A DNA stretch of 64,000 nt, taken from positions 62,001-126,000 of the forward strand of contig CAVSIY010000006.1 of NCBI GenBank assembly GCA_963728165.1. The letters are read 5' to 3'. This document shows positions 47,501 through 56,508 of this stretch, one piece after another (the stretch's first letter is position 1; each line of letters opens with the position of its first letter). Source of the DNA: Hyphomicrobium_A sp963728165. GTDB lineage: Bacteria > Pseudomonadota > Alphaproteobacteria > Rhizobiales > Hyphomicrobiaceae. The position numbers and the translations under genes were made by a program. The notes under the pieces were generated by a model. That model was not told where the DNA came from, searched no databases, and saw nothing but the letters and a program-made list of their open reading frames with translations.

Positions 47501-48177
47501 GGCTCGAAGCCTATGCCCCCGATGAGACGGGTGAGCCGCTCGCCGAACAGCCGCTGCCAGAAGCGCGCGCCGAGCCGGCGATGCCCTCTCCCATCGCGGC
47601 GACGAGCGAGAACCGGTTCCTGCGCGGCACGCTCACGCATGCGTTGTTGCAGCACCTGCCGACGCTGCCGGCGGCAAGCTGGCCGACGGCGGCTAAAGGC
47701 TTCGTGGAGCGGCGCGGGGCTCAGCTGTCGGCCCGCGTGCGCGCAGGCATCGTCAAGGAGACGCTGGCGATCCTCACCGACCCGGCCTTCTCAGCCCTCT
47801 TTGGACCGCAGAGCCGCGCCGAGGTCCCCATCGTGGCACGGCTGCCCAATCCCAAGCCGCAGGGCGCGGCCTTGAAGCTGATCGGCCAGATCGATCGCCT
47901 GGTCGAGGCCGGCGATGAGATACTGATCGTCGATTACAAGACCAACCGGCCACCCCCCAAAAAGGTGGAAAACGTTGCCAAGGCTTACCTTTTCCAGCTT
48001 GCGGCCTATCGTCTCGCGCTTTCGGAGGTCTACCCCGGGCGGCCCATCCGAGCGGCTCTGTTATGGACCGAAGCCCCGCGAATCATGCAAGTGCCAGGCG
48101 ACGTGCTCGACCAATACGCCACGCAGCTCTGGGATCTCGACTTAAGCGTCCTTGACGCTAACGGGTTGCATTCCTAA
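44587..48177 (+). CDS. addA: Double-strand-break repair helicase AddA
   Basis: UvrD/RecB-family helicase plus nuclease, partner of AddB. 1196 residues: Walker A WVSANAGTGKTHVLTQRAL, motif Ia LTYTKAAAAEM, motif II ILVDEAQDTSREQW, motif III FAVGDEKQSIYSFQGA, motifs V-VI VMTVHGAKGLEAPIVFLPDT and LLYVAMTRARDRLYVAG. The C-terminal nuclease has LIVDYKTNRPPP. ATG 44587 sits in the last codons of addB; the longer frame begins in an EPREP-coding repeat of addB. Confidence 0.96.
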   Translation: MSAHPKESDLERTKRAQREAADPSTSAWVSANAGTGKTHVLTQRALRLMLAGTVPERILCLTYTKAAAAEMSKRVYDTLAKWVTMAPEHLAATLEQLNARSPSKEEINRARTLFTMAIETPGGLKVQTIHSFCERLLQRFPLEAGVAPGFSILDDATAHLMQGEAIDQVLTLATRTPTSPEGRALAVAIPFAADERFDELLREALSARRWLDAAMRIGADGGKNESEDNLAPVEALYRRALGVREDATQEELTRELAGIVHDVELQRLRDALSAGGTNDRKLADKIAAALTARAEPLRVAALEGLFCTGKGEARASLMSKAIKAEHPDLDAIFTAAQTRFITLLDERKALAVVAATLALTRLAGAVLQRYGRAKARRAALDYDDLVVKTVSLLNERQSAAWVLYKLDRGIDHILVDEAQDTSREQWDVVKALAEEFFSGLGQREETRTIFAVGDEKQSIYSFQGAAPAMFEEVARHFAGVTERFGAPLRRIPLDLSFRTVAPILESVDRVFSDPQRTLGLTAERAPVHHAVHRLGHGGLVEIWPTETHDDRAPTDPWAPLQEGVLSAPPVRLAERIATTIKGWLDSGERLASAGRPIEPGDILILVRKRRPFAAAMVAALKARDIRVAGADRLRLAEQIAVEDLVSLGAFLTLPEDDLALAEVLKSPLIGLDDDDLLALAVQRKGTLWKALIDAADAKPTWKAAADTLKRWRARADYAPPFEFFATILDREGARARFLDRLGLEAADPLDEFLNLALRFDDEAPPSLTGFLAYLAEADREVKRDMEQGRNEVRVMTVHGAKGLEAPIVFLPDTCTTAAAGNAALLDLADMELPGRVEGKPFVWRVKGTGTVEAIAAARARRDKLEAHERNRLLYVAMTRARDRLYVAGFEGRRGRSPGCWYELIEEELRATLVAEVRADGARVLCLSEAQSAEPEPTKHEIAEGARPVALPPWALRPAPREPGLSIPLAPSRLEAYAPDETGEPLAEQPLPEARAEPAMPSPIAATSENRFLRGTLTHALLQHLPTLPAASWPTAAKGFVERRGAQLSARVRAGIVKETLAILTDPAFSALFGPQSRAEVPIVARLPNPKPQGAALKLIGQIDRLVEAGDEILIVDYKTNRPPPKKVENVAKAYLFQLAAYRLALSEVYPGRPIRAALLWTEAPRIMQVPGDVLDQYATQLWDLDLSVLDANGLHS

Positions 48178-48238
48178 CTTCCCGCAACGAACAAGATGCC
48201 AAACACGATCGCTCAAGCGCGATAAGGAGACCATTCAT

Positions 48239-48565
48239 ATGGCAAATGCAGTGTCCGACAGCACCTTCGACCAGGAGGTCTTGAAGTCCGCGCAGCCGGT
48301 TCTCGTGGACTTTTTTGCCGAGTGGTGCGGGCCGTGCAAGGCCATGGCTCCCGCGCTCGAGCAGGTCGCCGAGGAGATGGCCGGCAAGATCAAGGTGGTG
48401 AAGCTCGACGTCGATCAGAACCCGACGGTGACGGGCAAGTACGGCATCCGCGCCATGCCGACGCTGATGCTGTTCAAGAACGGTCAGGTCGCAGCCTCGC
48501 ACACCGGCGCGCTCGTACAGAAGAAGAAGCTCGAGGACTGGATCAACTCGTCCGTAATGGCGTAA
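48239..48565 (+). CDS. trxA: Thioredoxin
   Basis: 108 residues, the main cytoplasmic disulfide reductant. Active site EWCGPCKAMAP, the conserved cis-Pro in AMPTLMLFKNGQ and HTGALVQKKKLEDWI. ATG 48239 has a strong AAGGAG site. It follows addA by about 60 bases in the usual alphaproteobacterial order and is ended by a clear terminator. Confidence 0.97.
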   Translation: MANAVSDSTFDQEVLKSAQPVLVDFFAEWCGPCKAMAPALEQVAEEMAGKIKVVKLDVDQNPTVTGKYGIRAMPTLMLFKNGQVAASHTGALVQKKKLEDWINSSVMA

Positions 48566-48591
48566 CTCGCGTCGACCTCGAATGATTGCAG

Positions 48592-48626
48592 CGGCCCCGC
48601 CTTGCGCGGGGCCGTTTCGTTTTTTC
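48592..48626 (+). terminator. Rho-independent terminator after trxA
   Basis: CGGCCCCGC pairs with GCGGGGCCG (nine bases, loop CTTG) and is followed by TTTCGTTTTTT, 26 bases after the trxA stop. A textbook intrinsic terminator closing the divL-trxA block. Confidence 0.9.
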
Positions 48627-48835
48627 GGCTTGCGCAAAAACCATTAGCTAGGCCGTGAACTCAAAAAACGCGGATGGATTGCGAGTGATGAAACTAACTG
48701 CGGCACAGATCTTAAGCTTGCCTTCAGCAATTCCGTGCACGGATTCTTAGCCTTCGTGCACCAAGAGCAGACAAAAAAAGATAAGAAAATTATATAATAT
48801 GTTTTTGGACTTAGGAGGCTCGCATTCTGAAGCGC

Positions 48836-50026
48836 ATGGCAAACAGGCTCGCGCCTCTCGCACGCAATGACGACGGCTCGATGGCCGTCATATTCGCGCT
48901 TGTCCTCGTCGTGCTGCTCGGCGCCGCCGGGCTTGGGCTCGACGTTGGCCGCGCCGTGAGCATGCACACCAAAATGGGTGATGCACTCGACGCCGCCGTG
49001 CTGGCAGGCGTACGAGCCAGTCCTGGGGAGCAGGTCGCGGCCGCGACGAGAATATTCAACGCCAACTTCATCGAAGACTCGGCGAAGAACGTCTCTTTGA
49101 CGGTCGCCCCGACAGGCGACGGCGAGTTCTCGGGCACGGCCACGGCGCAACTCGATACGACGCTTGCCGGAATGCTAGGCATCAAGCAGCTCAACCTCAA
49201 GACCGTCTCGAAGGCCGCGGCGAGCGGAGGCGGGACGGTCTGCATCCTCGTCCTCAACAAGACGGCGTCGCAGGCTTTTCTCGTGAACTCGGGGGCGGAG
49301 GTCGATGCGCCCGACTGCGAGCTGCATGTCGAATCGACGGCCAAACCGGCCGCGATCTTCAATGCCGGATCCGACATCTCCACGCAGCGCATCTGCATCT
49401 ATAGCAAGTACATCATCGACAATGGCGGCACGCATCCCAATCTCGAATTGGAGTGTATCACCTCCAACGATCCCTTTGCCGGCAAGCTGAGCAATCCTTC
49501 CTCCTCCTCGTGCACCTACAGCAATCTCAACTTCAACGGCGGCAACGTCACGCTGAACCCGGGCGTCTATTGCGGCTGGATCAACTTCAACAACAGCCCC
49601 AACGTCACGTTCAAACCGGGCGTCTACGTCATCAAGAGCGGCGGCTGGAACGTAAATGGAGGAAAATGGTCGGGCTCGGGAGTTACCTTCTTCTATGCCG
49701 ACCAGTCGAAGATCCAGTTCAACAGCGGCGTGGCGGTCAACATAACGGCGCCGACGAGCGGCACCTACAAGGACCTCGTGATGTTCGAGAAGTCCGGCCT
49801 GTCGCGCTCTCAGCTCGTCTTCGACGATTCCCGCAACATGAACCTGCAAGGGATCATCTATCTGCCGAGCCGCGACGTGACCTTCAACCACGGCTCGAGC
49901 CTGACGAACAAGAAGATGACGCTCGTCGTCAACACACTGATCCTCGACGGCACGCGCTGGGAGCTTTCGCCGGCGACCGACGACATCTTGAGCGGCGGCA
50001 TAAAGGCAGTTCACCTTGTCAGGTGA
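48836..50026 (+). CDS. Tad-like exported protein with beta-helix-like repeats
   Basis: About 396 residues. The N-terminal TadE/G-type segment (DGSMAVIFALVLVVLLGAAGL, then LDVGRAVSMHTKMGDALDAA) resembles the other Tad-like protein in this window, but there is no vWA domain. After a hinge comes a stretch of short repeats rich in Asn, Gly and Val (NFNGGNVTLNPGVYCGWINF, NNSPNVTFKPGVYVIKSGGW), suggesting a right-handed beta-helix. AGGAGG lies 17 bases before ATG 48836, and an in-frame ATT (48824) or CTG (48827) sits at better spacing, so a non-standard start is possible. TATAAT at 48793-48798 is a likely -10. Confidence 0.78.
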   Translation: MANRLAPLARNDDGSMAVIFALVLVVLLGAAGLGLDVGRAVSMHTKMGDALDAAVLAGVRASPGEQVAAATRIFNANFIEDSAKNVSLTVAPTGDGEFSGTATAQLDTTLAGMLGIKQLNLKTVSKAAASGGGTVCILVLNKTASQAFLVNSGAEVDAPDCELHVESTAKPAAIFNAGSDISTQRICIYSKYIIDNGGTHPNLELECITSNDPFAGKLSNPSSSSCTYSNLNFNGGNVTLNPGVYCGWINFNNSPNVTFKPGVYVIKSGGWNVNGGKWSGSGVTFFYADQSKIQFNSGVAVNITAPTSGTYKDLVMFEKSGLSRSQLVFDDSRNMNLQGIIYLPSRDVTFNHGSSLTNKKMTLVVNTLILDGTRWELSPATDDILSGGIKAVHLVR

Positions 50027-50135
50027 TATATCTGTCGTACGGCTGCAGGGCCGAGGCTGAGTTTGTCCAAGAATGGCGGCTTTCGAACCTGAAGCAGAAG
50101 CGCCCGTCGTCAGCCCTGGATTGTGAGTTCGCGGC

Positions 50136-51491
50136 CTAGTTCGCCTGCGGCTCGACGCCTTCCTGCAGGCCGAGCACGTGGCCGGCAAGATAAAGCGAGC
50201 CGCAGATCAAGATGCGCTTGGGGCCGGGCTCGAACTGATCGCTGCGTTTCAACGCGCTCTCGATGTCGGTCGTCCATTCCGCCTCGAGCCCGACGCTGCG
50301 CGCCGTCTCGGCCAGCGTCTCGGGCGCGTGCGGCGCCTCGTGCGCGCCGGGAATGGGCACGGTGACGACGTGGCGGGCCAGGCCGCGGAAGGCGGAAAGG
50401 AAGCCGCCTGAATCCTTCAAGCCCATCATGCCGACGATGAGGTGCACGGGCTTGGGCGCACGCTCCTCCAGATCGGCGAGCGTCTGCGCCAGCGCGCGTC
50501 CGGCCGCCGGATTGTGGCCGCCGTCGAGCCACAGCTCGGAGCCGGGCTTCAGGAGCGAGGGCAGCGGCCCCCAATCGAGCCTCTGCATGCGCGCCGGCCA
50601 GCGTGCCTGGCCGAGCCCCTGCTCGATCGCCCGCTCGTCGAGGGCGACGCCGGGCAGGCGCGCGCGCAATTGCAGCGCGGCGGCGACCGCGGTGCCGGCG
50701 TTGACGATCTGGTGGCGCCCGATGAGAGCGGGCAGCGCCAAGTCCAACAGCTCGTCGGCCGACTGCACCACGAGGCGACCGCGCTGCTCATAAGCGTCGT
50801 AGTCCTCGCCCCACACGACAAGCGGCGCGCCGAGCTTAGCCGCCTCCTTGCGGATCACGTCCTCGGCCTCGAAGTCCTGCTGCGAGACGACGACGGGCAC
50901 GCCCGCGCGCAGGATGCCGGCCTTCTCGTAGGCGATCTTGGCAAGCGTGGCGCCGAGCTTCTCGGAATGATCGAGCGAGACCGGCGTGATGATGGTGAGA
51001 ACTGGGCGTTCGATGACGTTGGTGGCGTCGAGGCGCCCGCCGAGGCCGACTTCGAGCAGGAGCACGTCGGCGGGGTGCTCGGCGAAGGCGAGGAAGGCTG
51101 CGGCCGTGGTGATCTCGAACTGGGTGATGTCGTCGGCCCCGTTGATGGCCTGCGTGCGCGTCAGGACGTCGATCAAGGTCTCCTCGGCGATGGCGTGCGC
51201 CATGCCGTCGGCGCCGGCGAGCTCGATACGCTCGTGAAAGCGCACCAGATGCGGCGAGGTGTAGACGTGCACGCGCGCCCCGGCCGCTTCAAGCATCGCC
51301 TTCAAATAGGCGGTCACCGAGCCCTTGCCGTTGGTGCCGGCGATGTGCACGACGGGGGCCAAGCGCTTATGCGGATCGCCGAGCTTGGCGAGCAGCCGCT
51401 CCACCCGCCCCAACGACAGATCGATCAGCTGCGGATGCAGCAGCTTCATCTCGGCGAGGAGCTGAGCGCTCGTCGGCATGTTGCGCGTCAT
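50136..51491 (-). CDS. folC: Bifunctional folylpolyglutamate synthase / dihydrofolate synthase
   Basis: Adds glutamate to dihydropteroate and to folates. 451 residues: P-loop HIAGTNGKGSVTAYLKAML, YTSPHLVRFHERIEL, LLLEVGLGGRLDATNV, LDHSEKLGATLAKIAYEKAG and the C-terminal ligase motif LWLDGGHNPAAGRALA. It is the last gene of the trpF-trpB-trpA-accD-folC run and converges on the Tad-like gene 109 bases away. An internal ATG (51479) is an alternative start. Confidence 0.95.
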   Translation of the reverse strand: MTRNMPTSAQLLAEMKLLHPQLIDLSLGRVERLLAKLGDPHKRLAPVVHIAGTNGKGSVTAYLKAMLEAAGARVHVYTSPHLVRFHERIELAGADGMAHAIAEETLIDVLTRTQAINGADDITQFEITTAAAFLAFAEHPADVLLLEVGLGGRLDATNVIERPVLTIITPVSLDHSEKLGATLAKIAYEKAGILRAGVPVVVSQQDFEAEDVIRKEAAKLGAPLVVWGEDYDAYEQRGRLVVQSADELLDLALPALIGRHQIVNAGTAVAAALQLRARLPGVALDERAIEQGLGQARWPARMQRLDWGPLPSLLKPGSELWLDGGHNPAAGRALAQTLADLEERAPKPVHLIVGMMGLKDSGGFLSAFRGLARHVVTVPIPGAHEAPHAPETLAETARSVGLEAEWTTDIESALKRSDQFEPGPKRILICGSLYLAGHVLGLQEGVEPQAN

Positions 51492-51609
51492 GATGAGCCG
51501 GCCCGTGCCGGACCCCCTCTTCGGGCCGAACCGCCCAAAGGGTCAGCCGTATCGTTGTTGATGAGAGGATCGAACGCGCCGTCTAGGCTATGGGCGCGCG
51601 CCCGACATC

Positions 51610-52692
51610 CTAAGGATGCTGTCCGTCCTTCGATAGGGAGCGCCCGCTTTCGGGCTCCTCGTCCTTTTGCGCCTTGTCGCGCATCTCGAGCCGCGCCGGG
51701 TCGAAGCGCTCCTCGGGCCCGAGAATTTCCGGCTCGATCGCCGGCGGCCCGGACTCGATCACGTCGACCGCCCGGCCGTTGACATAAGGCTGGCCGTTGA
51801 GCCGCTTGCTCTTGCCCTTGTCGGCGCTCTTGGGCGCGGCGACGGGCACCATCATGAGCTGGCAGATGCGGCTCAGCGTCTCGCGCATTTTGTGGCGGTG
51901 CACGACCATATCGATCATGCCGTGCGCCAACAGGTACTCGGCGCGCTGGAAGCCTTCGGGCAGCTGCTCGCGGATGGTCTGCTCGATCACACGCGGGCCG
52001 GCAAAGCAGATCAGCGCCCCCGGCTCGGCGATGTGGATGTCGCCCAACATGGCGTAGGAGGCAGTGACGCCACCGGTGGTCGGATCGGTGAGCACGACGA
52101 TGTAGGGCAGGCCCGCCTCGCGCAACCTCTGCACGGCAATGGTCGTGCGCGGCATCTGCATCAATGACAGGATGCCTTCCTGCATGCGCGCGCCGCCCGA
52201 GGCGGCAAACAGGATGAAGGGTGCCTTCTTCTCGACCGCGTGCATGAGCCCGGCGATGACCGCCTCGCCGGCCGCCATGCCGAGCGAGCCGGCCATGAAG
52301 CGGAAGTCCTGGGCGGCGGCGACGACGTTAAGACCGTCGAGCTTGCCGTCGCCCACCAGAATGGCGTCGTCGAGGCTCGTGGCCGCCTTGGCGTCGCGCA
52401 ACCGGTCGGTGTAGCGGCGCCCGTCGCGGAACTTCAGGGGGTCCTGGGCCACGGTGGCCACCGGGACCTTCTCGAACTCGCCGTTATCGAAGAGATGGCG
52501 CAGGCGCGCATCCGCACCCATGCGCATGTGGTAGTTCGACCCCGGCACCACGAACTGGTTGGCCTCGAGGTCCTTGTAGAAGACCATCTGCCCGGTCTCG
52601 GGGCATTTCACCCACAGATTGTCCGGCACCTCGCGCTTCGTCGTCAGGAAGCTGCGGATCTTGGGTCGGACGACGTTGTTGATCCAGTTCAC
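51610..52692 (-). CDS. accD: Acetyl-CoA carboxylase carboxyltransferase subunit beta
   Basis: Transfers the carboxyl group from biotin to acetyl-CoA in fatty-acid synthesis. 360 residues with ILFAASGGARMQEGILSLMQ, VLTDPTTGGVTASYAMLGD and ICFAGPRVIEQTIREQLPEG. The N-terminal region that forms a Cys4 zinc finger in E. coli reads VKCPETGQMVFYKDLE and VVPGSNYHMRM: only one of four cysteines remains, as in other Rhizobiales. The start is GTG 52692 (VNWINNV); no ATG fits. About 50 charged residues extend the C-terminus. Confidence 0.95.
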   Translation of the reverse strand: MNWINNVVRPKIRSFLTTKREVPDNLWVKCPETGQMVFYKDLEANQFVVPGSNYHMRMGADARLRHLFDNGEFEKVPVATVAQDPLKFRDGRRYTDRLRDAKAATSLDDAILVGDGKLDGLNVVAAAQDFRFMAGSLGMAAGEAVIAGLMHAVEKKAPFILFAASGGARMQEGILSLMQMPRTTIAVQRLREAGLPYIVVLTDPTTGGVTASYAMLGDIHIAEPGALICFAGPRVIEQTIREQLPEGFQRAEYLLAHGMIDMVVHRHKMRETLSRICQLMMVPVAAPKSADKGKSKRLNGQPYVNGRAVDVIESGPPAIEPEILGPEERFDPARLEMRDKAQKDEEPESGRSLSKDGQHP

Positions 52693-52904
52693 GCTCTTTG
52701 GCCTCTTACCAGCCGGACCGGCTCCCCGGCGCGCTACGCCCTCAACGCATGCCCCAAATGCATGGCCGGGACGGCATGGACCATGTCGCATCAGGCCATG
52801 CAGGCTTGCCGCCGCCAGAGTAGCATATCGAACCGCACGGAACCCTTAATATAGGCGCTTTCCCGCACCGCACCAATGCGGACAGGGAGGCCGTCAAGGC
52901 CCGA

Positions 52905-53732
52905 TTATGCGGCGCGTAGGGCTCCCGCCAGGGATTGCACCAAATCTAGGACAGACGCCACCGTCTTGCTAGTGGAGCGCCCGTCCGTCCCGAGACTCTT
53001 CTCGATGGCGCCCACCAGGGCGGAGCCGACCACGACGGCATCCGCCACCTCGGCCAGCGCCTTGGCCTGCTCGCCGCTCTTTATGCCGAAGCCGACGGCC
53101 ACGGGAAGGCTTGTCGCCTTCTTGATCTGCGCCACATGGGTGTGAACGGCGTTAACATCGGGGGCGGCCGTGCCGGTGATCCCGGTGATGGAAACGTAGT
53201 AGAGGAAGCCCGAGGTGTTGCGCAGCACGGTCGGCAGCCGCTTTTTATCGGTCGTGGGTGCTGCGAGCCGGATGAAGTTGAGGCCGTGCTTGGTCGCGGG
53301 CAGACACAGCTCCTCGTCGGCCTCGGGCGGCACGTCGACGACGATGAGGCCGTCGACGCCGGCCGCGGCCGCGTCCTCGAGGAACGCCTCGCCCGGATAG
53401 ACGTAGATGGGGTTGTAATAGCCCATTAGCACGACGGGCGTCTCCTGATCCTGCTGGCGGAAGGCGGCGACCAGATCGAGCGTCTTCTTCATCTTGTGGC
53501 CGGCATGAAGCGCGCGCAGCGACGAGGCCTGGATGGCGGGGCCGTCGGCCATCGGATCTGAGAACGGCATGCCGAGTTCGATGACATCGGCACCGGCTTT
53601 GGGCAGCCCGAGCAGAATCTTTTTCGACGTCTCGAGATCTGGATCGCCGGCGGTGATGAAGGTGACGAGGCCTTTGCGGCCCTCGGCCTTCAATTTCGCA
53701 AAGCGGCGGTCGATGCGCGTTTCTTTTGTCAT
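52905..53732 (-). CDS. trpA: Tryptophan synthase alpha chain
   Basis: Cleaves indole-3-glycerol phosphate to indole for TrpB. 275 residues: FITAGDPDLETSKKIL (catalytic Glu region), VIELGMPFSDPMADGPAIQ with the catalytic acids, VDGLIVVDVPPEAD, and AVGFGIKSGEQA phosphate loop. ATG 53732 is the family start. It is separated from trpB by the 53741-53816 hairpin repeat, where close spacing is normal. Confidence 0.97.
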   Translation of the reverse strand: MTKETRIDRRFAKLKAEGRKGLVTFITAGDPDLETSKKILLGLPKAGADVIELGMPFSDPMADGPAIQASSLRALHAGHKMKKTLDLVAAFRQQDQETPVVLMGYYNPIYVYPGEAFLEDAAAAGVDGLIVVDVPPEADEELCLPATKHGLNFIRLAAPTTDKKRLPTVLRNTSGFLYYVSITGITGTAAPDVNAVHTHVAQIKKATSLPVAVGFGIKSGEQAKALAEVADAVVVGSALVGAIEKSLGTDGRSTSKTVASVLDLVQSLAGALRAA

Positions 53733-53740
53733 GCGATGAA

Positions 53741-53816
53741 GGCAGTGGGCAGTAGGCAGTGGGCAGTGGTCGCAACGACGGCGGGTCCTACTGCCTACTG
53801 CCTATTGCCTACTGCC
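53741..53816. repeat. Hairpin of GGCAGT(A/G)GG tandem repeats between trpB and trpA
   Basis: Left arm 53741-53769 is built of GGCAGTGGGCAGTAGG units; right arm 53787-53816 is their complement (CCTACTGCCTACTGCCTATT...). The arms can pair over almost 30 bases with a 17-base loop. It fills the trpB-trpA gap completely, without disturbing either gene. Confidence 0.85.
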
Positions 53817-53828
53817 ACCTTCCTCCTC

Positions 53829-55070
<1,242 letters not shown>

Positions 55071-55084
55071 TGCGGCTGTCCTGT

Positions 55085-55768
55085 TCAACCCTTTGCCAGA
55101 TCGCGGGGAGAGGGGACCTGATTAGCGGTCTTTGCCTCGCGAAGGAAGCGGCGGATCAGCTCGGTGTCCTTCTCGCCCGGGCTGCTCTCGACGCCAGAGG
55201 AGACGTCGACCGCCTGGGCGCCCGTCAAGCGGATTGCCTCTCCCACGTTCACCGGCGTGAGGCCGCCCGCCAGCATGAAGGGAAGCTTGCCGCGCACGCC
55301 CTCCAGCACCTGCCAGTCGAAGGCTGCGCCATTGCCGCCGGGCAGCGCGCCGGCGCGGCCCTCCGGCGCCTTGGCGTCAAAAAGGATGAGGTCGGCAACG
55401 CCGCGGTAGGCGAGCGCCGCCTCGGCATCGGCCGCGGTCTCGACCTTCACCGCCTTCATCACCGGGCGCGCGGCGAGGCGAGCGATGTGGGCGACGCGCT
55501 CCGGCGTCTCGGCGCCGTGCAGTTGGATGACGTCGGGAGCGACCGCCGCGACAACCTCGGCGACGCGCTGATCATCGGGATCGACGAGGAGCGCGACGAC
55601 CTTCGCGCGCCCGCGCGCGGTGTCCGCAAGCCGGCGCCCGGTTTTGAGATCGAGGTTGCGCGGGCTCTCCTCGCAGAACACCAGGCCGACATAGTCGGCC
55701 CCACCGCTGAGCGCCGCTTCGAGCGCCGCCTCGGTCTTCAATCCGCAAATTTTGACGTCGACTGTCAT
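55085..55768 (-). CDS. trpF: Phosphoribosylanthranilate isomerase
   Basis: Amadori rearrangement in tryptophan synthesis. 227 residues: DVKICGLKTEAALEAAL (catalytic Cys), GADYVGLVFCEESPRNL, PDVIQLHGAETPE, LILFDAKAPEG (catalytic Asp) and FMLAGGLTPVNVGEA with AVDVSSGVESSPGEKD. It opens the trpFBA-accD-folC cluster and is preceded by lapA. Confidence 0.96.
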   Translation of the reverse strand: MTVDVKICGLKTEAALEAALSGGADYVGLVFCEESPRNLDLKTGRRLADTARGRAKVVALLVDPDDQRVAEVVAAVAPDVIQLHGAETPERVAHIARLAARPVMKAVKVETAADAEAALAYRGVADLILFDAKAPEGRAGALPGGNGAAFDWQVLEGVRGKLPFMLAGGLTPVNVGEAIRLTGAQAVDVSSGVESSPGEKDTELIRRFLREAKTANQVPSPRDLAKG

Positions 55769-55808
55769 GGACGATCAGAGGCTGCAGTTGCGCGTGCCGC
55801 CGCAGCGC

Positions 55809-56159
55809 TCACGAGCCCGATGCGGCGAGCCGCTTCTGGCCCGCGGCGGTGAGCGCGTCGCGCTCGCGTGTCAAACGGTCGGCTTCCGCGTGCCAGCGCG
55901 CAGCCGCGCGACCTCGGGTGCGGGCCGAGCGCCGCCAGCGGCTTTGGCTCAGCCACATCGCCACGCCGCCGAGCACGACGCCGACAAGCAGCGCCGCAAA
56001 GAGATAGGCGTAGAACGGCAGCACCAGCGACAGCACCGGAGCCTCGGGATTGAACGGATCGAGCGCGAGGCGCACGTCGTGGCGGTTGGCGACCGCCAAC
56101 GTGACGAGCAGCAGCCCCGCCGGGAAGGCGATCAGAAGCCAAACGATCCGCCGCAGCAC
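55809..56159 (-). CDS. LapA-family (DUF1049) inner-membrane protein
   Basis: 116 residues with two membrane helices (IVWLLIAFPAGLLLVTLAVA, LPFYAYLFAALLVGVVLGGVAMWL) joined by a short loop NRHDVRLALDPFNPEAP, then a basic tail, as in LapA/YciS. In E. coli these assist LPS assembly control; in Rhizobiales the gene sits between ihfB and trpF as here. It starts 24 bases after the ihfB stop. Confidence 0.85.
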   Translation of the reverse strand: MLRRIVWLLIAFPAGLLLVTLAVANRHDVRLALDPFNPEAPVLSLVLPFYAYLFAALLVGVVLGGVAMWLSQSRWRRSARTRGRAAARWHAEADRLTRERDALTAAGQKRLAASGS

Positions 56160-56183
56160 GTCTTTATCAGCCTCGAAACCCAG

Positions 56184-56477
56184 TTAGTGGTTTTCCTTGG
56201 CGCGGTTCAAGCGCTCGCGCAGCTCCTTGCCCGTCTTGAAGAAGGGCACGAACTTCTCCGCGACCGAGACCGACCTGCCGGTGCGCGGGTTGCGCCCCTG
56301 CCGCGCCGCCCTGTGCTTCACCGTGAAGGCACCGAAGCCGCGCAGCTCCACCCGGTCCCCACGCGACAGGGCCTCGACGATCTCATCGAACACCACCTTC
56401 ACGATGCGCTCGACATCGCGATGATAGAGATGAGGGTTCGCATTCGCGATCTTATGGATCAACTCGGACTTGATCAT
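56184..56477 (-). CDS. ihfB: Integration host factor subunit beta
   Basis: 97-residue DNA-bending protein of the HU/IHF family: MIKSELIHKIANANPHLYHR, VELRGFGAFTVKHRAAR, the DNA-inserting arm QGRNPRTGRSVSV, and FKTGKELRERLN. ATG 56477 is unambiguous; the upstream open frame overlaps sppA and is an artefact. IHF aids sigma-54 promoters, recombination and replication. Confidence 0.96.
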   Translation of the reverse strand: MIKSELIHKIANANPHLYHRDVERIVKVVFDEIVEALSRGDRVELRGFGAFTVKHRAARQGRNPRTGRSVSVAEKFVPFFKTGKELRERLNRAKENH

Positions 56478-56508
56478 TGCCGGCCCCGGAGCAAATACCT
56501 GTAATCTC

